Shown here piece after piece: positions 1-8,833 of a DNA stretch of 64,000 nucleotides. A model generated the notes under the pieces. The model saw only the letters and a program-made list of their open reading frames with translations. It ran no database searches and was not told the origin of the DNA. The stretch comes from Pseudomonas jinjuensis (GTDB lineage: Bacteria > Pseudomonadota > Gammaproteobacteria > Pseudomonadales > Pseudomonadaceae). The position numbers and the translations under genes were made by a program. Position 1 is the first letter of the stretch, and every line of letters starts with the position of its first letter. The DNA lies in the NCBI RefSeq assembly GCF_900103845.1, contig NZ_FNIJ01000008.1:1-64000 (forward strand). Reading direction: 5' to 3'.

Positions 1-1039
1 TCACGTGCGGCACGTTCAGCCAGCTGCGGTGCAGGTTGGCGGCGCCGACCTGCATCAGGCGGGTCATCGCCACTTCTTCCACTTCGCCGAACTTGCTGAA
101 GTCGACTTCCGGAATCGGCGGGATGCCGGCACCGCCGGTCGCGCCGGCCGGCGCTTCCTTGGCCTTCTGCATCATCGCCTTGACGTAGACCTGCACGTCT
201 TCCTTGAGGATGCGGCCCTTCGGACCGGTCCCCGGAACGACGGCCAGCTCGACGCCGAACTCGCGGGCCAGCATGCGCACGGCCGGGCCGGCATGCACCT
301 TGGCGCCGTCGCGGCTCGGTGCGCCGACCGGCGGAGCGGCGGGCGCCTCCGGAGCAGCGGCTTGCGGCGCAGGCGCAGCGGCAGCCGGTGCCGGAGCGGG
401 CGCCGCAGCCGGGGCTGCGGCAGGTTGTTCGGCGGCGGCCGGAGCAGCAGCGCCAGCCACCTTGAGCTTGAGGATCAGGTCGCCGGTGCCGACTTCGTCA
501 CCGACCTTGACCGTCACGCTTTCCACCACGCCGGCGGCCGGCGAGGGGATTTCCATGCTGGCCTTGTCCGACTCCAGGGTGATCAGCGACTGGTCGGCTT
601 CCACCGTGTCGCCGGCCTGGACCATCACCTCGATGACGCTGGCCTTGCCGGCCGAGCCGATGTCCGGAACCTGGATGTCCTGCACGCTGGCCGCTGCCGC
701 GGAAGCGGGTGCAGCAGCCTGCGGGGCCGGAGCGGCGGCCTGCGGCGCCGGTGCTGCAGCAGGTTCTTCAGTTTTGGCCGCAGGCGCTTCGGCGGCCGCG
801 GCACCACCCTCGACTTCCAGCTCGAGAATCTCGTCGCCTTCCTTCAGGGTGTCGCCCAGCTTGACCTTGATGCTCTTCACCACCCCGGCCCTCGGGCTGG
901 GGATTTCCATGCTGGCCTTGTCCGACTCCAGGGTCAGCAGGCTCTGGTCGGCCTCGACGCCGTCGCCGACCTTGACCAGCAGTTCGATGACTTCCCCTTC
1001 GCCGCTGCCGATGTCGGGTACGCGAATCAACTCACTCAT
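1..1039 (-). CDS. aceF: Dihydrolipoyllysine acetyltransferase, pyruvate dehydrogenase E2 (partial)
   Basis: E2 core of the cytoplasmic pyruvate dehydrogenase complex; it moves the acetyl group from E1 to CoA. The 3' end lies beyond the window, so only about 346 N-terminal residues are visible. The protein starts [11 protein letters not shown] and has two lipoyl domains, each with the lipoylation motif ESDKA, joined by long Ala/Pro linkers. Next come a peripheral subunit-binding domain (around [16 protein letters not shown], then [13 protein letters not shown]) and the beginning of the acetyltransferase domain. It begins 11 nt after the aceE stop, so the two are surely co-transcribed. Several long frames on the opposite strand are only shadows of the GC-rich linkers. 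Confidence 0.96.
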   Translation of the reverse strand, partial: MSELIRVPDIGSGEGEVIELLVKVGDGVEADQSLLTLESDKASMEIPSPRAGVVKSIKVKLGDTLKEGDEILELEVEGGAAAAEAPAAKTEEPAAAPAPQAAAPAPQAAAPASAAAASVQDIQVPDIGSAGKASVIEVMVQAGDTVEADQSLITLESDKASMEIPSPAAGVVESVTVKVGDEVGTGDLILKLKVAGAAAPAAAEQPAAAPAAAPAPAPAAAAPAPQAAAPEAPAAPPVGAPSRDGAKVHAGPAVRMLAREFGVELAVVPGTGPKGRILKEDVQVYVKAMMQKAKEAPAGATGGAGIPPIPEVDFSKFGEVEEVAMTRLMQVGAANLHRSWLNVPHV

Positions 1040-1050
1040 CGTGCCTCTCC

Positions 1051-3696
1051 TCAGCAGTCCAGCGGGTTGCGTTTTTCAGGATCGATGCCGAGCTTGACGA
1101 TGGCCTCGGCCACCACCTTCGGCTCGATCTCGCCACGGTCGGCCAGCGCTTCCAGCGCGGCCAGCACCACCCAGTTGCGGTCCACCTCGAAGAAGTGACG
1201 CAGCTTGCGGCGGGTGTCGCTGCGGCCGAAGCCGTCGGTGCCGAGGACCTTGTACTCCTTGCCCGGGACCCACTGGCGGATCTGCTCGGCGAAGAGCTTC
1301 ATGTAGTCGGTGGAGGCGATCACCGGGCCCTTGCGGCCGGTGAGGCACTGCTCGACGTAGCTCTGCTTCGGCTTCTGCTCCGGATGCAGGCGGTTCCAGC
1401 GCTCGATGGCCAGGCCGTCGCGGCGCAGTTCGTTGAAGCTCGGCACGCTCCACACGTCGGCGCCGATGCCGAACTGCTCGCGGAGGATCTTCGCGGCTTC
1501 CTCGACTTCGCGCAGGATGGTGCCGGAACCCAGCAGCTGCACGTGGTGCGCGGCTTCCTTCCTGTCTTCCTTGAGCAGGTACATGCCCCTGATGATGCCT
1601 TCCTCGACGCCCTGCGGCATGGCCGGCTGCGGGTAGGCCTCGTTCATCACGGTGACGTAGTAGAAGACGTTCTGCCGCTCCTCGATCATCTGCCGCGCGC
1701 CTTCGCGGACGATCACCGCCAGCTCGTAGGCATAGGTCGGGTCATAGGTGCGGCAGTTGGGAATCACCGAGGCGAGGATATGGCTGTGCCCGTCCTCGTG
1801 CTGCAGGCCCTCGCCGTTCAGCGTGGTGCGCCCGGAAGTGCCGCCGACCAGGAAGCCGCGGGTCCGGCTGTCGCCGGCCGCCCAGGCGAGGTCGCCGACG
1901 CGCTGCAGGCCGAACATCGAGTAGAAGATGTAGAACGGCAGCATCGGCTGGTTGTGGTTGCTGTAGGAAGTGCCGGCGGCGATGAACGACGACATGGCGC
2001 CGGCCTCGTTGATGCCCTCTTCGAGAATCTGGCCCTTCTTGTCCTCGCGGTAGAACATCACCTGGTCCTTGTCGACGGGCTCGTACAGCTGGCCGACCGA
2101 GGAATAGATGCCGAGCTGGCGGAACATGCCCTCCATGCCGAAGGTGCGCGCCTCGTCGGGAATGATCGGCACGATGCGCGGGCCGAGCTCCTTGTCCTTG
2201 ACCAGCTGCGAGAGGATGCGCACGAAGGCCATGGTGGTGGAAATCTCGCGGTCGCCGGTGCCGTCGAGGATCGCCTTGAGGGTTTCCAGCGGCGGAGTCG
2301 GCACGCTGAAGCTGTCCGGCCGCCGCTTCGGCATGAAGCCGCCCAGCGCATCGCGGCGCTCCTGCAGGTACTTGTATTCCGGGCTGTCCAGGTCCAGGCG
2401 GCAGTACGGCAGGCTTTCCAGCTGGTCGTCGCGCACCGGGATGTCGAAGCGGTCGCGGAACAGCCTGAGGCTCTCGATATCCACCTTCTTCACGTTGTGC
2501 GCGATGTTCTTCGCCTCGCCGGCGCCGGTGCCATAGCCCTTCACCGTCTTGGCCAGGATCACGGTGGGCTCGCCCTTGTGGTTCACCGCCCGGTGGTAGG
2601 CCGCATAGACCTTGTACGGGTCGTGGCCGCCACGGTTGAGCTTCCAGATTTCCTCGTCGGAGAGGTCCTTGACCATCTCCTTGAGTTCGGGGCTGTCGAA
2701 GAAATGCTCGCGGACGAAGGCGCCGTCGTTGGCCTTGTAGTTCTGGTATTCGCCGTCGACCACCTCGTCCATGCGCCGCTGCAGCAGGCCGGCGGTGTCC
2801 TTGGCGAACAGCGGGTCCCATAAGCGGCCCCAGATGACCTTGAGGACGCTCCAGCCGGCGCCACGGAACACGCCTTCCAGTTCCTGGATGATCTTGCCGT
2901 TGCCGCGTACCGGGCCGTCCAGGCGCTGCAGGTTGCAGTTGACCACGAAGATCAGGTTGTCCAGTTTCTCGCGGCCGGCCAGGGAAATGGCGCCCAACGC
3001 CTCCGGTTCGTCGCACTCGCCGTCGCCAAGGAAGCACCAGACCTTCTGCTTGCCGGCGGGGATGAAGCCGCGGCTTTCCAGGTACTTCATGAAGCGCGCC
3101 TGGTAGATGGCCTGGATCGGGCCGAGGCCCATGGACACGGTGGGGAACTGCCAGAAGTCCGGCATCAGCCACGGGTGCGGGTAGGAGGACAGGCCGTTGC
3201 CGTCCACCTCCTGGCGGAAGTTGTCCAGCTGCTCCTCGCTGATCCGCCCTTCGAGGAAGGCGCGGGCGTACACCCCCGGCGCGGTCGGACCCTGGATGAA
3301 CAGCAGGTCGCCGCCATGCTCCTCGGTGGGTGCCTGGAAGAAGTAGTTGAAGCCGATGTCGTAGAGGGTCGCCGAGGAGGCGAAGGTGGAGATGTGCCCG
3401 CCCAGGTCCGGGTCCAGCCGGTTGGCGCGCATCACCATGGCCACCGCGTTCCAGCGGATCAGCGAACGGATGCGCCGCTCCATGAACAGGTCGCCCGGCA
3501 TGCGCGCCTCGTGGGTCACCGGAATGGTGTTGCGGTAGGGCGTGGTGATCGCATAGGGCAGCTGGGTCCCGGTGCGGGTCGCCAGTTCGCCCATGCGCGT
3601 CAGCAGGTAGTGGGCGCGCTCCTCGCCTTCGTGTTCGAGAACGGACTCCAGCGAGTCCAGCCATTCTTGCGTTTCAGTGGGGTCGATGTCCTGCAT
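1051..3696 (-). CDS. aceE: Pyruvate dehydrogenase E1 component, homodimeric type
   Basis: Thiamine-diphosphate-dependent decarboxylation of pyruvate and acetylation of E2. At 881 residues it has the full length of the homodimeric gammaproteobacterial E1. The ThDP-binding region is visible as [15 protein letters not shown] followed by [20 protein letters not shown], and the N-terminal [16 protein letters not shown] stretch is characteristic of the AceE family. The gene starts at an ATG and is followed closely by aceF. The 127-bp gap upstream, shared with the convergently placed end of a TetR gene, holds a copy of a half-site also found in the TetR/FAH promoter (see that entry). Confidence 0.97.
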   Translation of the reverse strand: MQDIDPTETQEWLDSLESVLEHEGEERAHYLLTRMGELATRTGTQLPYAITTPYRNTIPVTHEARMPGDLFMERRIRSLIRWNAVAMVMRANRLDPDLGGHISTFASSATLYDIGFNYFFQAPTEEHGGDLLFIQGPTAPGVYARAFLEGRISEEQLDNFRQEVDGNGLSSYPHPWLMPDFWQFPTVSMGLGPIQAIYQARFMKYLESRGFIPAGKQKVWCFLGDGECDEPEALGAISLAGREKLDNLIFVVNCNLQRLDGPVRGNGKIIQELEGVFRGAGWSVLKVIWGRLWDPLFAKDTAGLLQRRMDEVVDGEYQNYKANDGAFVREHFFDSPELKEMVKDLSDEEIWKLNRGGHDPYKVYAAYHRAVNHKGEPTVILAKTVKGYGTGAGEAKNIAHNVKKVDIESLRLFRDRFDIPVRDDQLESLPYCRLDLDSPEYKYLQERRDALGGFMPKRRPDSFSVPTPPLETLKAILDGTGDREISTTMAFVRILSQLVKDKELGPRIVPIIPDEARTFGMEGMFRQLGIYSSVGQLYEPVDKDQVMFYREDKKGQILEEGINEAGAMSSFIAAGTSYSNHNQPMLPFYIFYSMFGLQRVGDLAWAAGDSRTRGFLVGGTSGRTTLNGEGLQHEDGHSHILASVIPNCRTYDPTYAYELAVIVREGARQMIEERQNVFYYVTVMNEAYPQPAMPQGVEEGIIRGMYLLKEDRKEAAHHVQLLGSGTILREVEEAAKILREQFGIGADVWSVPSFNELRRDGLAIERWNRLHPEQKPKQSYVEQCLTGRKGPVIASTDYMKLFAEQIRQWVPGKEYKVLGTDGFGRSDTRRKLRHFFEVDRNWVVLAALEALADRGEIEPKVVAEAIVKLGIDPEKRNPLDC

Positions 3697-3766
3697 TCTG
3701 CACTCCGGTGTCAGGGCCTGGAACTGCGGGGAGGCCGGCGCGAGAATCGCCGTCGGCCGCCATACA

Positions 3767-3782
3767 AAACGGTAACGAACCG
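3767..3782. promoter_or_regulatory. Candidate regulator half-site upstream of aceE
   Basis: The octamer AAACGGTA (3767-3774) matches one arm of the 24-bp palindrome at 4623-4646. It is followed by a partial return arm, giving CGGT-5-ACCG at 3770-3782. It lies about 70 nt upstream of aceE, beyond the 3' end of the TetR gene. Binding is inferred from sequence similarity only. Confidence 0.35.
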
Positions 3783-3823
3783 CACCACAAATTGAAACGC
3801 CCGCCGATGCGCGATCGCTCCGG

Positions 3824-4450
3824 CTATTCCCTGGCGATGGACAAACCCTCCGTGAATACCTCGATCGCCTCGTCGATGAGCCGCTGTTTCTGCGCCCGGG
3901 TGGGCGACTCCAGCAGCCCCAGCAGACAGCGCAGCTGCAGGTCGCCGGTCAGCGCATCGAGGAAGATCACCGCCCGCGTGCGCGCATCCCCCGGGCGCAC
4001 CAGCCCGGCGCCATCGGCCCAGGTGAAGTACTCGGCCAGGCAGCGGTAGGCCGCCCCCGGCGCCGCCTCGAAGAACGAGCGGGCGGCCTCCGGAGCGCGC
4101 GGCGCCTCGGCCACCACCAGCCGGTGCATGGCGATGGTGCGCGGTGCCAGGATCACCTCGAGGAAGGTCCCGGCGATCTCGCGCAGCGCGTCCTGCAAGG
4201 GCTTGCGCTTGAGGTCCATGTGCGTGAGCGGATTGACGATCTCCTCGCAGAGGCGCGCGATGATCGCCGCGAACAGCCCGTCCTTGTCGCCGAAATAGGC
4301 GTACAGGGTGCGCTTGGAGCCACCGATGCGCGCGATGATCGCGTCCACGCTGACCCCGGCGTAGCCCTCCTCCAGGAACATTTCCGTCGCCGCCGCGAGG
4401 ATGCCCTCGCGCTTCTCGACCTGCCTCTGACTTTCCACCCGCTCGTTCAA
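3824..4450 (-). CDS. TetR/AcrR-family transcriptional regulator
   Basis: One-component repressor type. The N-terminal helix-turn-helix is clear: REGILAAATEMFLEEGYAG, then SVDAIIARIGGSKRTLYAYF and GDKDGLF. The C-terminal ligand domain is of the TetR_C type. I place the start at TTG 4450, because GGGAGGGAAGG lies about 8 nt before it; an in-frame ATG at 4498 without a good ribosome site would add 16 residues. It is divergent from the FAH gene at 4686, and a 24-bp palindrome lies between them, so it is the obvious candidate repressor of the 4.7-11.3 kb catabolic cluster. The effector is unknown. Confidence 0.88.
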   Translation of the reverse strand: MNERVESQRQVEKREGILAAATEMFLEEGYAGVSVDAIIARIGGSKRTLYAYFGDKDGLFAAIIARLCEEIVNPLTHMDLKRKPLQDALREIAGTFLEVILAPRTIAMHRLVVAEAPRAPEAARSFFEAAPGAAYRCLAEYFTWADGAGLVRPGDARTRAVIFLDALTGDLQLRCLLGLLESPTRAQKQRLIDEAIEVFTEGLSIARE

Positions 4451-4622
4451 CGAACCTTCCCTCCCACGTCCAGCGAATCTGTCCGAACAACCGTACATAG
4501 CCTACCCGCGGCCTGCAGGGGGCTCCAGGCATGTAATGAAATCGAATCGAAGCCCGGCGGCATATTCGCAAAACTTCTTGGCTCCGAGTTGACAGAAGAC
4601 ATTGCGCATGGGAATCTCGACA

Positions 4623-4646
4623 AAACGGTACGGTACGTTACCGTTT
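4623..4646. promoter_or_regulatory. Palindromic operator candidate for the TetR regulator
   Basis: Perfect 8-bp arms AAACGGTA (4623-4630) and TACCGTTT (4639-4646) are separated by 8 bp. The site lies between the divergent TetR gene and the FAH-family gene, 40 nt before the latter's start. Geometry and position fit a TetR-family operator; assignment to this regulator is inferred. Confidence 0.65.
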
Positions 4647-4685
4647 ACTGAAACCTTGAAAAAGAATAACAGCGAGGTACAGATC

Positions 4686-5552
4686 ATGCGTTTCGTGCAC
4701 TTTGCCGAAGGCTCCGCCAAGGGCCTTGCCGTGGAAACCGACGCCGGCCTGCGCGGCCTCAGCGAAAACCAGCCAGGCTATCCGGGCTCGCTGCAGCAAC
4801 TGCTGGAAGCCGGCCCTGAAGCGCTGCAGCTGGCGCACCGCAAGCTCGGCGAAGCCCCTCTCCTGGATGCCTCCAGCATCCGCCATCTGCCACCCATCGA
4901 GCGCCCCGGCAAGATCGTCTGCGTCGGCCTGAACTATGCCGACCACACCAGGGAAAGCCCTTACGAGCAGCCCTCCTACCCCACCTTCTTCCCGCGCTTC
5001 GCCACCACCCTGATCGGTCACGGCGACGCCATCGTCCGTCCGCAGGCGTCCGAGCAGCTGGACTACGAAGGCGAACTGGCGGTGATCATCGGCAGCCGCG
5101 GCCGCCACATCCCGCGTGAACGCGCGCTGGAATATGTCGCCGGCTATTCCATCTTCAACGAAGCCTCGGTGCGCGATTACCAGTTCAAGTCGCCGCAATG
5201 GACCATCGGCAAGAACTTCGACGCCACCGGCGCCTTCGGCCCCACCTTCGTCAGCGCCGACGAGCTGCCCGCGGGCGCCAAGGGTCTCGGCCTGATCACC
5301 CGCCTCAACGGCAGGATCGAGCAGCAGGGCAACACCACCGACATGGTCTTCGATGTCGCCGAACTGATCGCCGTGCTCAGCGAAGCGGTGACCCTCGAAC
5401 CGGGCGACGTGATCGTCACCGGCACCCCGGCCGGTATCGGCTGGGCCCGCCGCCCCATGCTGTTCATGCAGCCCGGCGACGTCTGCACCGTCGAGATCGA
5501 AGGGATCGGCACCCTGAGCAACCCGATCGCCGCCGAGACTCCGCCGGCCTGA
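4686..5552 (+). CDS. Fumarylacetoacetate hydrolase (FAH)-family protein
   Basis: FAH-superfamily enzymes hydrolyse C-C bonds of acylpyruvates or act as hydratases/decarboxylases on ring-cleavage products, using a divalent metal. The 288-residue protein has an N-terminal cap domain and then the FAH core. Visible core motifs are KIVCVGLNYADHT, DYEGELAVIIG (acidic metal ligands), GYSIFNEASVRDYQ, and the C-terminal GDVIVTGTPAGIGW. The start at 4686 follows GCGAGG; an upstream in-frame ATG at 4602 would lie across the operator and is rejected. It is the first gene of the cluster ahead of the VOC and nitroreductase genes, suggesting a late step after ring cleavage. The substrate cannot be read from sequence. 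Confidence 0.9.
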   Translation: MRFVHFAEGSAKGLAVETDAGLRGLSENQPGYPGSLQQLLEAGPEALQLAHRKLGEAPLLDASSIRHLPPIERPGKIVCVGLNYADHTRESPYEQPSYPTFFPRFATTLIGHGDAIVRPQASEQLDYEGELAVIIGSRGRHIPRERALEYVAGYSIFNEASVRDYQFKSPQWTIGKNFDATGAFGPTFVSADELPAGAKGLGLITRLNGRIEQQGNTTDMVFDVAELIAVLSEAVTLEPGDVIVTGTPAGIGWARRPMLFMQPGDVCTVEIEGIGTLSNPIAAETPPA

Positions 5553-5751
5553 GGCCGCGCCACAGTTCGCCCATAACCCGTTCGCCCTGAACCAGGCGGG
5601 ATTCGCCCGGCCGGCCTAGCGCCGCGCCGGTGCTCCCGGCTGCCTGCGCCCGGACCGTTTCGCGGTCCGCGGACACGGCCGCCCGGAAAAAGGCCATCCC
5701 GCCGCCGAACGCCCCGAACCTGTCGCCGGCCACGGCCGAGGAGACGCAGCC

Positions 5752-6753
5752 ATGCTGCACATCAAAGACATCAACCACGTGGTCTACCGGCATGCCGACC
5801 TCGACCGCCTCGAACGCTTCCTGCTCGACTTCGGCCTGGTCGTGGCCCACCGCAGCGAACAGCGCCTGTACCTGCGCGGCACCGGGCCGCTGCCCTACGT
5901 CTACATCGCCGAACGCGCCGACACCCCGGCCTTCGGCGCCATCGCCTTCGCCGTGGAAACCCTCGACGACCTGCAGGCTGCCGAGCGCCTGCCCGGCGCC
6001 TCGCCGATCCAGCCGCTGGAGCATCCCGGCGGCGGCCATTGCGTGGTCCTGCACGACCCATCCGGCCGGCGCATCGAGCTGGTCCACGGCATCCAGCCGG
6101 TCGAGCCGCTGCCCCACCGTTCGGCGCTGGTGCTCAACTCCGCGGTGGAAAAACGCCGCTTCGGCGAAGTTCAGCGACCCGGCAAGGGCGCGGCGCAAGT
6201 CATGCGCCTCGGCCACGTTGCCATCGGCGTCGCCGACATGACGGCGATGATCGACTGGTACCGCAGCGTGCTCGGCATGCTGCCGTCCGACCTGATCGTC
6301 GAGGGCGAGGAGCGCGACTGCCCGGCCGCCGCCTTCCTGCGCCTGGACCGCGGCGACCACTGGACCGACCACCACACCATCGCGCTGTTCCAGGCCGGCA
6401 AGGACGTGGTCCACCACGCCTCCTTCGAAGTGCAGGACTTCGACGCCCAGTGCCTCGGCCACGAATGGATGAACGAACAGGGCTGGACGCCTTTCTGGGG
6501 GGTCGGCCGGCATGTGCTCGGCAGCCAGATCTTCGACTACTGGCGCGACCCCTCCGGCAACCTCATCGAGCACTTCACCGATGGCGACCTGTTCAACCAC
6601 GAATCGCCGATGAACTGCACCCAGGCCTGCGACTCCAGCCTCTACCAGTGGGGCCCGCCGATGTCGGTGGAGTTCTTCCTCGGCGGCAGCGACGAAGAAG
6701 AAAGCGTCGCCCCGCGTTCGCTCGCCGAGCGCCAGCGCCACAACCACCGCTGA
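5752..6753 (+). CDS. Two-domain VOC protein, extradiol dioxygenase-like
   Basis: A 333-residue protein with two vicinal-oxygen-chelate modules (about residues 1-125 and 145-285), the architecture of type I extradiol ring-cleavage dioxygenases. In the second module the metal triad is plausible: His in RLGHVAIGV, His in DVVHHASFEV and Glu in NLIEHFTDGD. The first module keeps HVVYRHADLD and a terminal RRIELVHG. The C-terminal tail is acidic, then basic. With the FAH-family hydrolase upstream it suggests ring cleavage followed by hydrolysis. Aromatic substrate and true dioxygenase activity are inferred; other VOC activities are possible. Confidence 0.85.
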   Translation: MLHIKDINHVVYRHADLDRLERFLLDFGLVVAHRSEQRLYLRGTGPLPYVYIAERADTPAFGAIAFAVETLDDLQAAERLPGASPIQPLEHPGGGHCVVLHDPSGRRIELVHGIQPVEPLPHRSALVLNSAVEKRRFGEVQRPGKGAAQVMRLGHVAIGVADMTAMIDWYRSVLGMLPSDLIVEGEERDCPAAAFLRLDRGDHWTDHHTIALFQAGKDVVHHASFEVQDFDAQCLGHEWMNEQGWTPFWGVGRHVLGSQIFDYWRDPSGNLIEHFTDGDLFNHESPMNCTQACDSSLYQWGPPMSVEFFLGGSDEEESVAPRSLAERQRHNHR

Positions 6754-6771
6754 CCACAGGAGCCCAGCACC

Positions 6772-7383
6772 ATGAAAGAAGCACTTTCCGAACCGGGACT
6801 CGACCTGCTGTTCCGCAACGCCCGCAGCCAGAACGGCTGGCTCGACCGGGACGTCAGCGACGACACCCTGCGCGCCATCTACGACCTGGTGCGCTGGGGC
6901 CCGACCAGCACCAACGGCTGCCCGGCGCGCATCGTCTTCCTGCGCAGCGCCGAGGCCAAGGCGCGCCTGCAGCCGGCGCTCGCCCCGGGCAACCTGGAGA
7001 AGACCCTGAGCGCGCCGGTGACCGCCATCATCGGCTACGACGCCGGCTTCCACGAGCAGTTGCCGCGCCTGTTCCCGCACAACCCCGGGATGCGCGACTG
7101 GTACGCCGCGCAGCCGCAGATGATCGAGACCGCGGCGCTGCGCAACGGCTCGCTGCAGGGCGGCTACCTCATCCTCGCCGCGCGCGCCCTGGGCCTGGAC
7201 TGCGGGCCGATGTCCGGCTTCGACCACGCCATGGTCGACCGCGAATTCTTCGGCGCCGACGGCTGCTTCCCCGGCCAGCGGGTGAAGACCAACTTCCTCT
7301 GCAACCTCGGCTACGGCGACCCGGAAAAACTCTTCCCGCGCAGCCCGCGCCTGCCCTTCGAGGAGAGCTGCGTCCTGCTCTAG
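6772..7383 (+). CDS. Nitroreductase-fold oxidoreductase, RutE / malonic semialdehyde reductase-like
   Basis: FMN-dependent nitroreductase-superfamily protein of 203 residues, close in length and motifs to the RutE/HadB-type subfamily (reduction of malonic semialdehyde to 3-hydroxypropionate). Visible motifs are LLFRNARSQNGW, the FMN-binding RWGPTSTNGCPARI, and GLDCGPMSGFDHAMVDREFF. It begins 18 nt after the VOC gene and is co-transcribed with it. With the CoA-acylating semialdehyde dehydrogenase further down, it suggests that a C3 semialdehyde is a pathway product. Exact substrate is inferred from family only. Confidence 0.82.
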   Translation: MKEALSEPGLDLLFRNARSQNGWLDRDVSDDTLRAIYDLVRWGPTSTNGCPARIVFLRSAEAKARLQPALAPGNLEKTLSAPVTAIIGYDAGFHEQLPRLFPHNPGMRDWYAAQPQMIETAALRNGSLQGGYLILAARALGLDCGPMSGFDHAMVDREFFGADGCFPGQRVKTNFLCNLGYGDPEKLFPRSPRLPFEESCVLL

Positions 7384-7449
7384 CGATCCCCGATCTGCCG
7401 GGCGCCAGCCGCGCCCAGCGCCGTACACAACAAGAACAAGGAGAAACCC

Positions 7450-7500
7450 ATGCGGCACACCCACTCGATCCACCGATCCACGCACCGGCTGAACGGCTGA
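7450..7500 (+). CDS. Possible 16-codon leader peptide upstream of the MFS gene
   Basis: A very short open frame, MRHTHSIHRSTHRLNG, has a near-ideal ribosome site (AAGGAGAAACCC) and ends 13 nt before the MFS start, which has its own GGAG. Four of 16 residues are His and three are Arg. It could couple or attenuate transporter translation, or be a chance or relict frame; nothing else supports expression. Confidence 0.3.
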   Translation: MRHTHSIHRSTHRLNG

Positions 7501-7513
7501 CGGAGACGCGACC

Positions 7514-8752
7514 ATGCACAACATCTCGAAATGGCACGTGCTCGTCGGCGGCTTCCTCGCCTATCTGTTCGATGCGATGGAAATCATCCTGCTGACCATC
7601 GCCCTGCCGGTGATCCGCCAGGACCTCGGCCTGAGCATCGGCGAAGCCGGCATGCTCGCCTCGGCGACGCTGCTCGGCATCGGCTTCAGCAGCATCACCA
7701 CCGGCTGGTACTCCGACAACTTCGGCCGGCGCAAGGCGCTGCTGGCCTCGCTGATCAGCTTCGGCGCGCTGACCATGCTGGTTGCCTCCACCGGCAACTG
7801 GTACCTGCTGCTGTTGCTGCGCTTCCTCTCCGGCCTGGGTCTCGGCGGGGTGTGGGGCATCGTCTCGGCCTACATCGCCGAGACCTGGCCGCAACACCAG
7901 CGCGCCCGCGCCACCGGCTTCGTGCTCAGCTCCTTCCCGGTGGGCGCCGCCATCGCCGCGATGGCCGGCAAGGCGTTCCTGCCGGACTGGCAGATGCTGT
8001 TCCTCGCCGCGGGCATCTCGACGCTGATCCCGGTGCTCTACCTCTGGCTGTTCGTCCCCGAATCGCCGGAGTGGAAGGCGCAGAAGGACAGCGCCGCGAG
8101 CAGCGCGGAGGCTCCGGTCAAGGCTTCGGTACGGGAGATCTTCGCCCCCGACCTGCTGCGCCTGACCCTGCTCGGCACCGCCGCGGCGAGCTGCTCGGTG
8201 ATCGGTTTCTGGGGCGCCAGCACCTGGCTGCCGACCTACCTGGTGCAGGAGCGCGGGCTGGAGATCGGCATGATGGCGCACTTCATGACCATCCTGAACA
8301 TCGGCGCCTTCATCGGCATCAACGCCTTCGGCCTGTTCGCCGACCGCATCGGCAAGCGCAACGCCACCCTGCTGTCGCTGCTCGGCAGCGCGGTTATGCT
8401 GGCGGTCTACGCCCTCACCACGGACAACCAGGTGCTGTTCTGGCTGGGCCCGGTGTATGCGTTCTTCTACGCCTTCGCCAGCCTGTTCGCCTCCTACTTC
8501 AGCGCCCTCTACCCGGTGCGCGTGCGCACCATCGGCGCCGGCTTCTGCTTCAACTTCGGCCGCGGCCTGGCCGCCTTCGCCCCGCTGCTGCTGAGCGGCA
8601 TCGCCACCAGCCACAGCCTGGGGCTCGGGCTGCTGGTGTGCGCCGGCTTCTTCGCCCTCGGCACGCTGATCATGTTCTTCATGCCCCAGGCCGAAGTGCC
8701 GCTCGCCGCCCCGGCGACAGCATTGAAGCCGGCTGGAAGCGCCGCCTCCTGA
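7514..8752 (+). CDS. MFS transporter, aromatic acid/metabolite:H+ symporter type
   Basis: Inner-membrane major facilitator of 412 residues with 12 predicted hydrophobic segments. The loop 2-3 signature is WYSDNFGRRKAL and its repeat between helices 8 and 9 is LFADRIGKRNATL. An Asp in helix 1 (LFDAMEIILL) matches the pattern of the AAHS family, which imports aromatic acids. A long cytoplasmic loop separates the two halves (around PESPEWKAQKDS). It lies within the FAH/VOC/nitroreductase cluster, so it probably imports that pathway's substrate. Specificity is not readable. Confidence 0.88.
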   Translation: MHNISKWHVLVGGFLAYLFDAMEIILLTIALPVIRQDLGLSIGEAGMLASATLLGIGFSSITTGWYSDNFGRRKALLASLISFGALTMLVASTGNWYLLLLLRFLSGLGLGGVWGIVSAYIAETWPQHQRARATGFVLSSFPVGAAIAAMAGKAFLPDWQMLFLAAGISTLIPVLYLWLFVPESPEWKAQKDSAASSAEAPVKASVREIFAPDLLRLTLLGTAAASCSVIGFWGASTWLPTYLVQERGLEIGMMAHFMTILNIGAFIGINAFGLFADRIGKRNATLLSLLGSAVMLAVYALTTDNQVLFWLGPVYAFFYAFASLFASYFSALYPVRVRTIGAGFCFNFGRGLAAFAPLLLSGIATSHSLGLGLLVCAGFFALGTLIMFFMPQAEVPLAAPATALKPAGSAAS

Positions 8753-8833
8753 CCATCCACCACTGACCTGCAGCCCCGCCAGCCCGGCACGCCCCCACGT
8801 GCCGGAACGGGACTGCTCATGCGGAGAAAAACC

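Noticed and set aside
5-1198. Long plus-strand frame over aceF
   Set aside because: Antisense shadow of the Ala/Pro-rich linkers; the minus strand clearly encodes lipoyl domains.
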